From positions 187,501 to 251,500 of the forward strand of contig JAUJYZ010000625.1 of the NCBI GenBank assembly GCA_033675265.1: a DNA stretch of 64,000 nucleotides, given 5' to 3'. Position 1 is the first letter of the stretch. Each line of letters opens with the position of its first letter. The DNA comes from Actinostola sp. cb2023 (taxonomy: Eukaryota; Cnidaria; Anthozoa; Actiniaria; Actinostolidae). The translations under genes and the position numbers were made by a program. This document shows, piece by piece, positions 11,641 through 24,427 of this stretch. A model generated the notes under the pieces. That model made no database searches. It saw only the letters and a list, made by a program, of their open reading frames with translations, and was not told the DNA's origin.

Positions 11641-12736
11641 TGCCATACCTCGCCAAGTCTGCCAACTGGTTTTCGGTTGCAAGAACGATGATAAGGTTTT
11701 CCTTTTCGAGAGTCACCTTCCGAACAAAAGAATCTCCTTCGGTTTTCATCTTTATAATAACTTCTAACAGCTCGTCATCCTACTTTGGCAGAGGTGCCTT
11801 CCTTACTTTATTTCGATAATATCATTGACGCGGACCACGTGGAAGGTCACTCATCGATTCCGCTTTCCTGACACCACCTGCCTCCCGCGTTGCTTGGAAT
11901 ACCGCCTCTTTAGGGCCCATCAAAGACAAATTCGTGTCAATATTCTTGATGACTGACGCGTGTATTTTGGTGCATTCATTTTCGCTGCGTTTCGGTGAGG
12001 CTTTTCAACAATGCTTTCCTCGGCTCCATCATAGGCATATTGCACAAAAGCTACATTGTTCACAATGTCGCCCCTTTGGTCTCTCATGTGCATTACCCTC
12101 CGGTGGATTTTGTTTTTCCCGTTACGTACATTCCAGCTGTGATATAACCTTTCGAAGTGGTACATATTTCTTTTCAGCTCTACTTTTGTACGACTTGTGA
12201 TCTGTACCTTCAGATCATCAGCATCATCAGTACCATCGGCTATCCTTACGGTCAGAGTCCGTTTACCTCCATATAAGTCATATACTGTGGCAAACCATCG
12301 CATCGAACATCTTCAAGAGTCGTGTAGCGCAGGTCAATTAAAAAGACAGCATTTTGTTGAACATTCATTGGAGGCTTTCTACATTTCGATATACACCTAT
12401 TTCAAATAACGTTGTCGCATTCAAAGCGTCAAGCCAAGACCGAAGTGAATGCTGGTTATGTGCTAACAATTAATTTTTTTAATCACAATTGTTTCTATAA
12501 GGACTAATTACAAAATGTGAACATTTCCACGTGCTTGTTTGCATATCACAATTCGTTCCATAGAAAATAGGTCTGATTTGAACAATTTGCCAACACAAAA
12601 CCAGCATTCACTTCGGTTTTGGCTTGACGCTTGTTGCTTTGAACGCGACAACGTTATTTGAAATAGGTGTATATCCATATGTTTTGTTGTCATGGTTCTT
12701 AACTGGACTTTCAGTCAAATCAATTACCTCATCAGC
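11640..12736 (-). pseudogene. Decayed spliced gene, probably transposon-borne (unrecognised family)
   Basis: On the minus strand a good acceptor (TTTCTTTCTGCAG) precedes an exon starting ADEVIDLTESPVKNHDNK, where VIDLT resembles a SUMO-interacting motif. A hairpin element (12390-12673) then interrupts it. The coding sense resumes as FLIDLRYTTLEDVRC, RWFATVYDLYGGKRTLTVRI, IHASVIKNIDTNLSLMGPKE, SDLPRGPRQ and EGDSFVRKVTLEKENLIIVL, with several stops and shifts between. The sequence ends where the L1 begins. From memory the last segments recall the N-terminal half of a repeated cnidarian protein family with a transposase-like C terminus. That cannot be confirmed here. Confidence 0.4.
12390..12673. 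mobile_element. 284-bp inverted-repeat MITE
   Basis: Arms of about 65-75 bp: left TATACACCTATTTCAAATAA..., right its reverse complement, with a short insertion in one arm. Ends are consistent with a TA duplication. It sits inside the decayed gene at 11640-12736. Confidence 0.7.
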
Positions 12737-13135
12737 CTGCAGAAAGAAATGCAATTGTATTATTGAAAAACGTTTTAATATAAAACTGGCTTTTCTCTTT
12801 TGAATTAGAAATTAAAGCCCCTGCTATTTTCGCAACCATGGTATATCAGACTATCACTATTATACCTATAGTAGCGTAGCAAATCAGATTGCAGGATTTG
12901 TGATAGACCAACAGTTGGTTTATACTAATTTTGTTTATTATTTTAGTTGGTAGTATATAGTATTATTTTCAATTATCAATTATGGTTAATAATTATTACT
13001 GTCAATTATTATAATATTGATAATAATATACATGAAAAAAATACTCGATTCTGATTGGCTTAGAGCAGTGCAGTTGAGTGCAAATTACTTTTTTTTTCAT
13101 GAATATTATTAATTGGTAATCATACGATTTAATGT

Positions 13136-13216
13136 TCAATTTGGAATAATTTGCACTTGTGTTTTTCAATTATTACTCATTGAAAAACACACTCGTGCAA
13201 ATTATTTCCAAATTGA
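13136..13216. repeat. Perfect-like hairpin, about 35-bp arms
   Basis: TCAATTTGGAATAATTTGCA... pairs with ...TGCAAATTATTTCCAAATTGA around an 8-bp loop. This is a foldback motif of MITE type. Confidence 0.7.
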
Positions 13217-13560
13217 GATTATCTCTACTAAAACATTTACCATAGTTAATTTTTTTTAATGTGAAAAGGAGAAACAAAAAGAAAAAAAATCATTTCCCGT
13301 CCCATTTTTCGTCATATGGATGTTACAAAGACTGTGTACCTGCTTCAAACATTTGGAGCTTCTTCGTTGATCACTGATGAGAAATGAAGCATACTGTAAA
13401 ACGATCTTGAAACAAAATATGAATAAAAGGAGGGAATTACAATAATCGGCAGAAACATATTAGGCATTAGTTTTTATAGCATTGAATGACCGTTCTAATT
13501 TCTTTATGAGCGAATATGTTCCGTTTACAAAGAAGAAAGACAAGAATGTCCAACCTAAGG

Positions 13561-13702
13561 AGTTAGAGTATAACGCGAGTGCTTTATGGGATTTAGAGCT
13601 CCGAGCAGCAGATAGAAGGCCACGAGGCACGTAGCGCCGAGTGGCCCTTCTATCAATGCAAGGAGCTCTAAATTCCATAAAGCACGAGTGTTTATTCTCT
13701 AA
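13561..13702. repeat. 142-bp foldback element
   Basis: GTTAGAGTATAACGCGAGTG ... CACGAGTGTTTATTCTCTAAC form the outer arms. GGAGCTCTAAA and AGAAGGCCAC pair further in. The arms are imperfect and there is no coding content. Confidence 0.65.
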
Positions 13703-14330
13703 CCGTTTTAGAATATAAGTTGTCAGTAAGTTGTCTTTGGCTGCATGTCTGTTGCTTTCCCAAAGGAATACTGATTTCAGATACACATACGCTTAGCGCT
13801 CATACGATTATGCAAAGCTGTTCAGTTCTGTGTGACTTCAGTGGAGTATGGAATGATGAATATCCGAAGCTTGAGGCTTTTAAATACGAAGCTTGCAACG
13901 CTAGAAATTACTGATATTTGTTGTGGAAATGAAGAGCAGAAATCTCAAAGTTTCTTCAAACCAGTTAGAACGGACGAAATTGAAAAATGAGAGAAATAAT
14001 GGACACCAAAGAAAACTCAAGCACGTTGTGGACATTTAATATATTGAAAGATTGGGCTACCTATATCGCAATAATCATACGGAGAACTTGGATGACTGAT
14101 GAATATCCGTACATCTACACTTCTTGTAGAACATGGAGAAACTCGTTTGTGATTTCATTTTGAAGAGTAAGTGACTCGCTACGTTTCTTTAGTGCTTAGT
14201 ATATAGTTATGATCTGTATGTCTGTATCATTTTTCATGTATAAATCTCGCTGCTTAATAACAAATCCAAATAACTGTCGATTTATTGGATTATGATATAA
14301 TATTTGAACTCTAGTATTCTCTAAGTTAGT

Positions 14331-14422
14331 CATTAGTATTCCCTATATAGAGAATACTAATAAGGCTTTGCAACAAAAGAAAACAAAAAGCTTTATTAGT
14401 ATTCTCTATATAGAGAATTCTA
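14331..14422. repeat. Double palindrome (TTCTCTATATAGAGAA)
   Basis: CATTAGTATTCCCTATATAG ... is inverted as ...CTATATAGAGAATTCTAATG. Each arm itself contains the palindrome TCTATATAGA. Probably a MITE remnant. Confidence 0.6.
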
Positions 14423-14685
14423 ATGAGTCCATTGTTAAAGCCCTATTAGTTACTTTATGAGATATAGAGCGCACAAATGCAAATGCTGCGCTGATTGGTC
14501 GAGTGAGTATGACTATATTCTAAGTAAATATATAGTGGATTTTTAAATCTGAGAGTAATAGACTGTAGCACGTGAGAATGTATCAGAACGCTTGCAGTCG
14601 TACTACCGAAAGTGTATTTATACAAATAAACATACTAGTACAAAGGGCAAAAATATTTAAATAAAGCAATGCGATCGGTTCAATA

Positions 14686-14826
14686 GAGTGATTCCAATAA
14701 ACCTGGGCACTACTAATTAGCTGTCAGTGTTTATTAGATGCAAAGGAACAAAAGAAAACAAAAGAGTGAGTGTCTAATAGTGTGTATTGGTGTAGTTAGT
14801 AATGCCCAGGTTTATTGGAATCACTC
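14686..14826. mobile_element. 141-bp MITE flanked by TA
   Basis: Inverted ends GAGTGATTCCAATAAACCTG (with its reverse complement at the right end) are bounded by TA at 14684-14685 and 14827-14828. This is the pattern of Tc1/mariner-type MITEs. There is no coding capacity. Confidence 0.8.
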
Positions 14827-15483
14827 TACTCACGCCAAATAACTGATTAAAATCTGCATGTAAGAGTTCCAAATAATGTTTTCGGTTTACTGATTGTGAC
14901 TCCAGACACAGCGGTTTAACTGAGCGGGTGTTAATATATATAACATACCGTACTTCGATTCAGTTAAACGCTTTAAATAAGCTTTCTTTCAGCCACAATT
15001 TACAAAGATACACTGCATCGGCCTAAACCATATCGTATGGCAGAATTGGATTGCTATTTCTGCCGATCTGCGTACGACACAAACCAAACTTTACTTCACA
15101 AAGGGACTGACCGTGGTAATAAACACGGGGTGCTTTAGATTTGTCATAAACTTCCTTACCTGGCTTTTCTCTTTTTGTTATCAATGTCAAACTGACTGAC
15201 AATAAAAGGAAAGGGGTTTATACAATAAATAAAACAGACTGATCAGACTATTAAAGGACTAACAGACTTACAAAGATCGATAGAAGCGGCTTACCTCGTC
15301 CAAACGAACGTCCATGATGGATTCTGGAAACCCGACAGCCAACCGAGTTTTGGCGGGAAAGGATTTTCAGCGAGATTCTGGATACAAGGAATGATGTAAA
15401 AAAAAAACGAAAACTTACTTTTTTATTTTTTCTCTCTCTTTATGATAGATAATATTTCGTATTTTATATTTTGTTACTATGAG

Positions 15484-16235
15484 AACAGATGATCCGATCC
15501 GATGATCCGATCCGATGATCTGATCCGATGATCCGATCCGATGATCCGATCCGATGATCCGATCCGATGATCCGATCCGATGATCCGATCCGATGATCCG
15601 ATCCGATGATCCGATCCGATGATCCGATCCGATGATCCGATCCGATCCGATGATTCGATCCGATGATCCGATCCGATGATCCGATCCGATGATCCGATCC
15701 GATGATCCGATCCGATGATCCGATCCGATGATCCGATCCGATGATCCGATCCGATGATCCGATCCGATGATCCGATCCGATGATCCGATCCGATGATCCG
15801 ATCCGATGATCCGATCCGATGATCCGATCCGATGATCCGATCCGATGATCCGATCCGATGATCCGATCCGAAGATCCGATCCGAAGATCCGATCCGATCC
15901 GATCCGATCCGATGATCCGATCCGATGATCCGATCCGATGATCCGATCCGATGATCCGATCCGATGTTCCGATCCGATGATCCGATCCGATGATCCGATC
16001 CGATGATCCGATCCGATGATCCGATCCGATGATCCGATAGATGATCCGATAGATGATCCGATAGATGATCCGATAGATGATCCGATAGATGATCCGATAG
16101 ATGATCCGATAGATGATCCGATAGATGATCCGATAGATGATCCGATCCGATGATCCGATCCGATGATCCGATCCGATGATCCGATGATGATCCGATCCGA
16201 TGATCCGATCCGATGATCCGATCCGCGATCCGATC
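15484..16235. repeat. 13-bp GATCCGATCCGAT minisatellite with 12-bp variant block
   Basis: About 55 units. Most are 13 bp (GATCCGATCCGAT). At about 16029-16140 there is a block of nine 12-bp GATCCGATAGAT units. A 271-codon minus-strand frame across it is a by-product: a 13-bp period without stops stays open in every phase and yields a 13-residue IGSSDRIIGSDHR repeat. I do not call it a gene. Confidence 0.95.
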
Positions 16236-19200
16236 AAGGTTTTGTTGACTCCGATTATTAAACCTGAATCTAAACCCAAGTAACCTTTGTAGTATGTATG
16301 CGGAAAAAAAATTAAAAAATGGAACTTTAGAGGGTAGCCTCCTCCGCAGGCAACTCTAAGTACTAAAACTCTATCAGATGGGATTCCTGTGGCGCTGCAT
16401 CGAACATAGGGAGACTGGAGACGAGGGGAGGGGAAAAAGAAAAGGACGAGTTGCCTGCCAAAACCGGAGCACCGTGCCTTGTAATGTCACCCTGGTGGAC
16501 TTGTAACGGGACCCCGAGTCCCCTGGGGGATATTTTGCTCTCAACTAAAACCATCTCCCAGACCCTGGGGAAATGTTTCGGGTGAAGATCATCACAGCGC
16601 ACACGTTATGTGAAAACAAAAGATCCAGTTATTGAAAGCAAAGCATATAAAGATGTGCTTAAAAATGTTAAAATTACGACAATTGAAATCGAGGAGAGGA
16701 AGCTAGGCGGTAATCAAGAAGCTTGTAGCCGATTCATGATGAGCCGCACAGAATTTAAGGCAATTATAGTTGATCGACAGTTGCTAGGATTAATTCAACA
16801 TTCATTATTCATTACATGCAGGACCCCTGCCGGTCGATGGTCTGTGATTCAGTCGAAGACTGTGAACATCACTGAGCAAACTTAAGTTCAGAAGACGCAT
16901 GAGTCCGTCACTTTATAGACATCGATATCTAATATATAGTGAGAAAAATCGACATATTTCCAATTTAACTGAAAAGACAACAGCTAATTTCTCAATAATT
17001 AAGTAAGAATTATGTCAGAATATGGCATTCTAGTTAATAGAAAACCTATAGTCATATAAATACTACGCAATCAGAATTATGAGCTTAGAATTATATCGTT
17101 GTTCACAGTTGTAACTGCACTACAGGATCTAAGTAAGTGCATTTCCAAAAGCAGCGCCCGGTACCAGCTCTACTGAGGAGCGGTTCTTTCACAAATCTAA
17201 CCAAAGTATGAAATGACAACAAAAGCCCGGCCGTCTTCGCTTTACTTTACGTGTTCTTATCCCGGGTGTGTCGCCTGATAAGAACGAGCAATCGGGTGTG
17301 TCGCCTTTGCTCAGTGAATGTAAAGAGAATATAGCCAGAATTTCGGATGACTTTCGCTTTTAAATTTGATAAAGATAATACTAATTAAGAAAATTCAGCA
17401 AAGCAAAATCAAATCAATCGCTGTTTTCTTGTCGATTTCATAAGTCGACAACAATATAAGTTTTGTTTTTGAACAACGGAATTCGGTTTCGTAATAATTT
17501 ATTATAACGAGAAACATTAATGCTCTGTGATGAGTTATAAACATGTTCATTATAACAAGCCGCTAGGAAGGTGATAATTGGATCAGGCTGCGAGTACAAT
17601 AGAAACCGTGATTCCCTGCTGAGATTTCCACCAACTTTTTAGCGATGGAAACGCCCTAGCTAAGCAGTGCGGCTCGCCATGCGAAGAGATGATTAGGCGG
17701 CGAGGACGAATAAAATTAGATGCTCATGGAGTGAGTATTTTCAGATCCTTGATTCTTCTGCTGGAGAAGTAAGAGCTACAATACGGACACCAGGAGGAAC
17801 AAAAAGAAAATGTTGGTGTGGAATTTTATAAATTGACCTGAAACATTTGACGTGCGATGAATTATTTTAAAACCTTTCTATGCTTTGTTTACAGTCAAAC
17901 CGTCACATCATGCTCAAAGGTCAAATGTTGGTCATGTTCTATTTCAGTAAAGGGCCAGCCCTGTTAAAAGCCGACTGAGATCTCTTGAAGAAGCTAACTT
18001 CTAAATTATATTTTATCTGCCTCAAAAGTGGTCGAACTGAAGAAGAACAGTTTTAATAACTACTTTTCAATAAACATTGGCACGCCGAGGAAAAAACGGA
18101 AACCTTTTCTCTAAATTAAACATTTATATTTTACTACGGCTTTATTTAATATATCAACTTTGAATTCTAATCAAGCATCATCTTCTGTAGGAGTATACGA
18201 GGAGTCCCGATGCCAACAGACCCGGCAACAGGCCAAAGTATAGTTTGTACTCTTGAAGATATTTATTCGCTCTCACGGCTGAGGGATAACTTATATTCGC
18301 ATAATATGTGATTATCTTCTTCTATATAACAAAATTATTTATGCAATAAGTTTTTTCTGTGAATAAAAGTTTCATTACATAACAGAATTTATGCAACTGA
18401 TTACTTGCATAAATTCCGTTATATAACCACATTTTCACTTCCATAACGAAATGAATTTATGCAACTGATTACTTGCATAAATTCCGTTATATAACCAAAC
18501 TAGACATTGCTATGGGCAATGTACACTCGTGCCCTGTTGGGAACGAGCTGCATGTACTGAATGCTTCAAGAATTGGGAGTTTGATTTTCGCTTGAAAGCT
18601 TCCCTTTTCTACCTCGTTCTTCAAATACTTGCTAGAAATAAATATTGATAGTTATTTGAAGGTTTGAGGCGTATTTTAATAGTGGGTTTCGGGCACGGTT
18701 GTTTTCGCCTGAACAGTCTGAACAGCTCAAAGACGTAGCACGGCAATAAATATAGTTAAGAGCAGGTGAATGAGATAATCAAGCAAAGTTGGAAATGAAA
18801 TTTTTTCACCCACCTTGAAATTTTGTGTTCAGGTAGACCACTCAGGGGGGTGCACAAAACACCCCATGTTGGGGTCATCAAATGCATTGTTGCCATAGAA
18901 ACGGCAATTGTTCCTTCTGGCCCATGTGCCACAAATTCAACCCAAAATGCCCTCCAGTAAAGGATAAATGAATGAGGCTCGTTCTCCGGCGGTATTTAAA
19001 CCAATTTCATTCAAATTTGTTCCAAAAGCAGGGCAATTCTTCTAGTTTTAAAATTAGTCAATCACTACAATTCGCTTTGAGTAGTCGCTCAGAAAATCAA
19101 CACTTAACGAGGGGCCATGTCGGCCATTTTGATAGACATGAAAAACAGGTCAAACTATTTGGCTGATATCTCCTAAAGTACGCTCTTCTAAGATATGATA

Positions 19201-20064
19201 CTTTTATCACAACTTCTATAGACATTGCTGTTTTAAATTCTAGAAAAAGTTTTTTGGAGAAAATTATAATTTTACGGTGGGGGTTCGTACCATTTGAGGG
19301 AAATGGTCAAAATATGAAAAATTAGTCTTGTTGTAGCTCGATTATTTCACTTAAAAACCAATTTCATTTACTAAATATCACTATAAAGGCAATTCTTATT
19401 ATCTCCTAAACACATTCAATCCAATTGTTGAAAGTCTGAAGACGCGAAATCTGAGAAATAAAAATTAATAAAAGACCTACCTTGCGAATTTGGTCACTTT
19501 TCACAATGTCGGTCTAATCGAGGTGATTTTATCCTGATTATTCCACATTCTTGGCCATACATGGTGCAGTCACTAACAGGCATGAAAAACTCTTAAAGGG
19601 GCACTGTCACCGTGCGACCGGAGGCCTGGGCCGAGTATCTAATTTGAAAAAATTGGCAAAGTTTTTCAAAGTCCCGAGAGGTAGACAGCCATCGACTTCA
19701 TCTGTAAATATTTACAACATCCTTGTACTCTAGAAGATTATACTTGTTCAGTTATTTAGACTGATTGTTATTTGATATTTTCAAGTAGTTATTTTTGGTT
19801 TGAAGTCCAAATTTATACGTTTTTTATTTAATCGGCGAGAACGATGGCTTCTCTCATGGCGCCCGCCGGCAAGATAGTGGTTGATAACGAATGTATTCAA
19901 GCGACAAGCTTATACATGTTAGCCGTTTAGTACTGGGAAGATAGAATACGGTTATTACACAGATTCTGAGTTCGCTAGACATCTAGCTCTGGAGGGTTCA
20001 AAGGAGGTAGGAAAGTAAGCCGAACGTTTGACACCAAACTGACTTCACTCGAATTATTATGTTC
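16236..20064. other. Unassigned sequence, only weak coding hints
   Basis: I see no supported gene. A plus-strand 91-codon frame at 16610-16885 (KAYKDVLKNVKITTIEIEER) and a minus-strand frame at 16363-16602 are unrecognised. A possible small exon lies at 17643-17730. Two direct copies of a 50-bp self-complementary motif (TTTATGCAACTGATTACTTG) lie at about 18384-18430 and 18452-18499. The rest looks like old dispersed repeats. Confidence 0.4.
17643..17730 (+). other. Possible 88-bp exon (very tentative)
   Basis: A pyrimidine-ended acceptor (CCAACTTTTTAG) and a consensus donor (GTGAGT) bracket an open stretch reading DGNALAKQCGSPCEEMIRRR, with two Cys. Its codon phases do not match the phase 1-1 exons downstream, so it need not belong to the SRCR/Ig gene. 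It could be chance. Confidence 0.15.
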
Positions 20065-20130
20065 TCAAAGAATAATAATAATAATAATAATAACCTTTAT
20101 TAACGTGTCAAATTACCTAGCTTACACAAG
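20065..20130 (-). repeat. (TTA)n-tailed retroposon 3' end
   Basis: Read on the minus strand: GCTAGGTAATTTGACACGTT then AATAAAGG(TTA)n. A near-identical 3' end lies at 56968-57070 on the plus strand, so this is one retroposon family with a TTA-repeat tail. Confidence 0.65.
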
Positions 20131-21342
<1,212 letters not shown>

Positions 21343-21406
21343 ATAAATCATTCATTTCATGACATGCAGTTTAAAACTGTTTCGATTGATTCATATATAT
21401 GCCCAG

Positions 21407-21724
21407 ATCCTCCACCAGTTCAAGTTCGTTTAGCTGGAGGAAGGTCACCCAATTCTGGTCGAGTTGATGTCAGGTACTATGGTGCGTGGGGCTCTGTATG
21501 TAACTATCAATGGGACACGAAGGACTCTGAGGTGGTTTGTCGTACGCTTGGTTACACTGGAGTACAGAAGCCCCAAATCACCGACTTTAGTCCTACTAAA
21601 GGTATAATATGGCTTGAACGACTTGGTTGTACTGGTACAGAAATGTTCATTGCCAACTGCACTCGTATAAAATGGGGAACAGCAGATTGCGTTCATGCAG
21701 AAGACGTTGGTGTCACGTGCGTTG
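21407..21724 (+). CDS. SRCR-domain exon of a multi-domain extracellular/receptor gene
   Basis: This 318-bp exon has acceptor TATATGCCCAG and donor GTGAGT, both phase 1. It encodes about 106 residues forming one scavenger receptor cysteine-rich domain: VQVRLAGGRSPNSGRVDV, GAWGSVC, VVCRTLGYTG, IIWLERLGCTG, NCTRIKWG and CVHAEDVGVTC. Six cysteines are present, the group A number, although the domain is carried by one exon. SRCR domains act outside the cell in ligand or microbe binding. The next visible exon of the same strand and phase is the Ig exon at 40455, 18.7 kb away across transposon-filled intron. I infer one gene from matching strand and phase. An upstream exon is needed, as there is no start codon or signal peptide here. 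Confidence 0.85.
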
Positions 21725-22591
21725 GTGAGTTTATTATTTTTGTGTTTCTAAATAGCTTATTCTTTACATACAGTTTAAGTCGGCTAAGTATCTGAATAAA
21801 AGAAAACTGAAGACTGAAACTAGGCCGGATACGCTGTGTATTTTTCGAGTCACTAAAAGAGGCGAAAATTCTGAAGATAACAATTAAACATAGCGCGCGT
21901 TCGATGACGTGATGATGGAGTCAGTAGCGCGCGCACTTCACCTAAAATTGTATTAATCAAGCGCGCGCTGGCTCCGTGCGCGAGCGATTCGTCATTCTAT
22001 GTGTCTGAGTGTACTCTTATTGACAATGGCTGAGAGCTAGCCAATCAGATTGCGAGATTTCGCTCTGTTATTGTAAAAAAGCCAATTGAATGTTACTAGC
22101 CTGATACGACGTAATATCCGGCCTGTTCGAGATTCATATAAAGATTAGACTTGCTCCAAGTCTCGTTCGTTTTTCCCCCCGCGAAGTACGCTGTTTGGGC
22201 TTCCTGTGTTTGCTTGGGCTTCCTGTGGTGGAAGGAACCCTAAAAGGAAATATTTTCAACCCTAAAAGGAGCGCCGATCACCCCTACCACTTGGACAAAG
22301 GGAGTACCCACCCCGGGCTTTTATCATAAACCTTCCGCGACAAGAACTTCAAGGAGAGAGCGATTGTGCAATTCTCGAGTCGATAAATAGCCTCGCCAAT
22401 CCCCTTTTTCAGTTCAGTCACTTTCGGAGTACTAAGATTGGTTTCACGGGTTGAATCACAGGTACCTAGCTCTTGTTGGGAGAGAATACAGAGAATGTAT
22501 AAGTCTTATATGAAAGTTAACTCGTACAATTTTCGAAATAAATGTCAATATTTGTCTTTGTTTACCTGTGTATTCGTGTTTTATTGTATAT
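21725..22591. other. Intronic sequence with inverted-repeat fragments
   Basis: Begins with the SRCR donor. No exon seen. A segment of about 90 bp at 22146-22235 (ACTTGCTCCAAGTCTCGTTC...) recurs inverted at 23846-23937, so the two may be ends of one older insertion or two copies of a small element. Confidence 0.45.
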
Positions 22592-23259
22592 CAATCTCGT
22601 CCCCAGAGCCCACGTTCCTCTTGGTCAGCACCGAGAAACGAGAGGCTCTGGCTGCAACCGCTTTTTGTAGCATTCTGATTGGTTTGGCAAAACAATAGCA
22701 GGATCGGAAGTAAACTGACTAGTTAGAAAATGGCAGAGTTTACCATGTTTACGGAGCTCTTGAGAGCTACACGCTGTCGTCCCAAAACTCGCTAAAAACC
22801 ATTCTAATCGCTAAACAAATGACACACAGGACTCAAGTAGATATCAATCTTTATTGTGAAAGCAGTCTTAGAAGTACTTGTATTGTAATACAAGATATCA
22901 AAAGGACAGGATTCTAGAACTGAATTCACGGCCAGAGAAGGTCTAATTTTAAAATGGCTATAACTCGCTCAATTCTCATCCAAATCGCTTCAAATCTTCA
23001 CTGAGGCAATAAATAAATATTTGAAGAAGATACAGAAGGCTTTATAGAGGATTTCATTTTAACTGTATTATCTTATTGATTTTATTGACATCCACATACA
23101 TTATCTTATAATAATGTACTTATACACAGCTTGGGCTACCTGTGGAACATGCGCAGTCTAAACTTCCGGTCCGAGATTTCCAGACTAAAATCGGTTGCAG
23201 CAGAGCCTCTCGTTTCTCGGTGCTGACCAAGAGGAACGTGGGCTCTGGGGACGAGATTG
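22592..23259. mobile_element. 668-bp MULE-like element with 9-bp target duplication
   Basis: Inverted ends of about 75 bp start CAATCTCGTCCCCAGAGCCC and are flanked by ATTGTATAT at 22583-22591 and 23260-23268. A 9-bp duplication with long inverted ends is the hallmark of Mutator-like elements. I see no transposase frame, so it is non-autonomous. Confidence 0.8.
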
Positions 23260-23272
23260 ATTGTATATTTGA

Positions 23273-23615
23273 ATGTTTCCTGGTGATTTGGTGGTGTTTT
23301 TAGGTGATTTTAATCCCACCTCTAAAGACGAAGTCAATTTAGGAATCTACGGACTCAGTGGCTTTGGTTCAAAAGGCCGTAAATCAGCAGAAAATCGCTC
23401 CATGGCGAATTTTTCACTGGATACCATTTGTCCAATAAATATCCAACACATCCAGCCCAAACATGGCCCTATCCCGTCACTTCTTCCTGTCGAGATTCGC
23501 AAATATATACGTCTTATTATCTTTTTACACGGCTCAAAGGGAGAGCACTTTGTAATTACTTTTAATTTTAGTGATTTTGATTCCGTGTCTAAATAAAGTT
23601 CATTCATTCATTCAT
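23273..23615 (+). pseudogene. LINE remnant: endonuclease GDFN segment joined to 3' end
   Basis: A 107-codon frame reads VVFLGDFNPTSKDEVNLGIY with GLSGFGS, resembling the GDFN motif of apurinic-type LINE endonucleases. It is then joined, apparently by an internal deletion, to a segment ending VITFNFSDFDSVSK, AATAAA and a (TTCA)n tail at 23597-23612. The tail segment is duplicated at 31134-31308. I read it as a deleted CR1/L2-like LINE. The endonuclease match is by eye. Confidence 0.45.
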
Positions 23616-24427
23616 ACGACCAATCTGAAAAGTTCATCAGCAAAACCAATTCAGCAAATCCACAATCTATTACGTGAAGTCAGCTCCCCCCTGAATAATG
23701 CAGAGTCGTTTTTATTTCTCATTTCTTATTGGTTAAAAATCTCAAAAACTATTACGTCAGCGGACAGGATCCTATCCGCTAAGTTTATGAATATTGATTA
23801 GGTGTCGAGTTTTACAAGTCTCGTTCGCTCCCCTCCCCTTCTTCCACCACAGGAAGCCCAAGCAAACACAGGAAGCCCAAGTAGCGTACTTCGCTGGGGA
23901 AAAAACGAACGAGACTTGAAGCAAGTCTATATAAAGATCGGTTATTACACGGGAAGTTGTGTAATATAGCTGGGTATTTTTTCGGGTCGTGCCGTATTTT
24001 GACGAGCCGTAGGCGAATCAAAATACAAACAGGAGCTGCGACAACCAAGGTTTCACCAAAACAGGACACTAGAACTTGACTTAATGTCCTTGACATTGCA
24101 CCAATTATTAGTGGTGCAAGCAGGAACAAGGTCTGAAAGATTTCGTTACACTGAATCATATATGGAAAACGTGGGTACAAATTAACAATAACTATGCACA
24201 ACCCCAGGAACTTCTGAGGGAAATAATATCACATTTCCAAGAGCAGAGACTCGGAGAATGACAGTCGTCTGTACCACCGATAGGGGCACAAGTCTGCGGG
24301 GAGCAAGACTGTGGTGCCTGGTTCAAATCACGGATCGGGCGCTTCGTGTGAGTGTCAGTTCGTTTTCTTCCTTGCTTCGAGGGTTTTTCGCTGGATACTC
24401 CGCTTTACCTCCCTCATTAAAAACGAA
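23616..24427. other. Non-coding part of duplicated segment A
   Basis: A 129-codon minus-strand frame (23812-24201, duplicated at 31509-31898) contains hydrophobic runs but no recognisable motif, and it overlaps a small inverted-repeat element (CAAGTCTCGTTCG ... CGAACGAGACTTG, about 23815-23920). I do not call it a gene. Confidence 0.45.

Larger units (their letters stand above)
12737..15479. other. Gene-poor stretch with several small foldback elements
   Basis: No gene is supported. It holds the inverted repeats listed separately at 13136-13216, 13561-13702, 14331-14422 and 14686-14826, and otherwise AT-rich sequence. Open frames of 60-108 codons near 13460-13914 coincide with the hairpins or have no recognisable features. 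Confidence 0.5.

Noticed and set aside
15464..16279. 271-codon minus-strand open frame
   Set aside because: It is made entirely of the 13-bp and 12-bp repeats. The unit lacks stops in all phases, so the open frame is expected without selection.
23812..24201. 129-codon minus-strand frame, duplicated at 31509-31898
   Set aside because: Its conservation is explained by the recent duplication. It overlaps a foldback element and has no recognisable domain.
24270..24345. tRNA-derived sequence (GGTTCAAATCACG)
   Set aside because: Only a B-box-like match; the upstream sequence does not fold as a tRNA and no tail was found.
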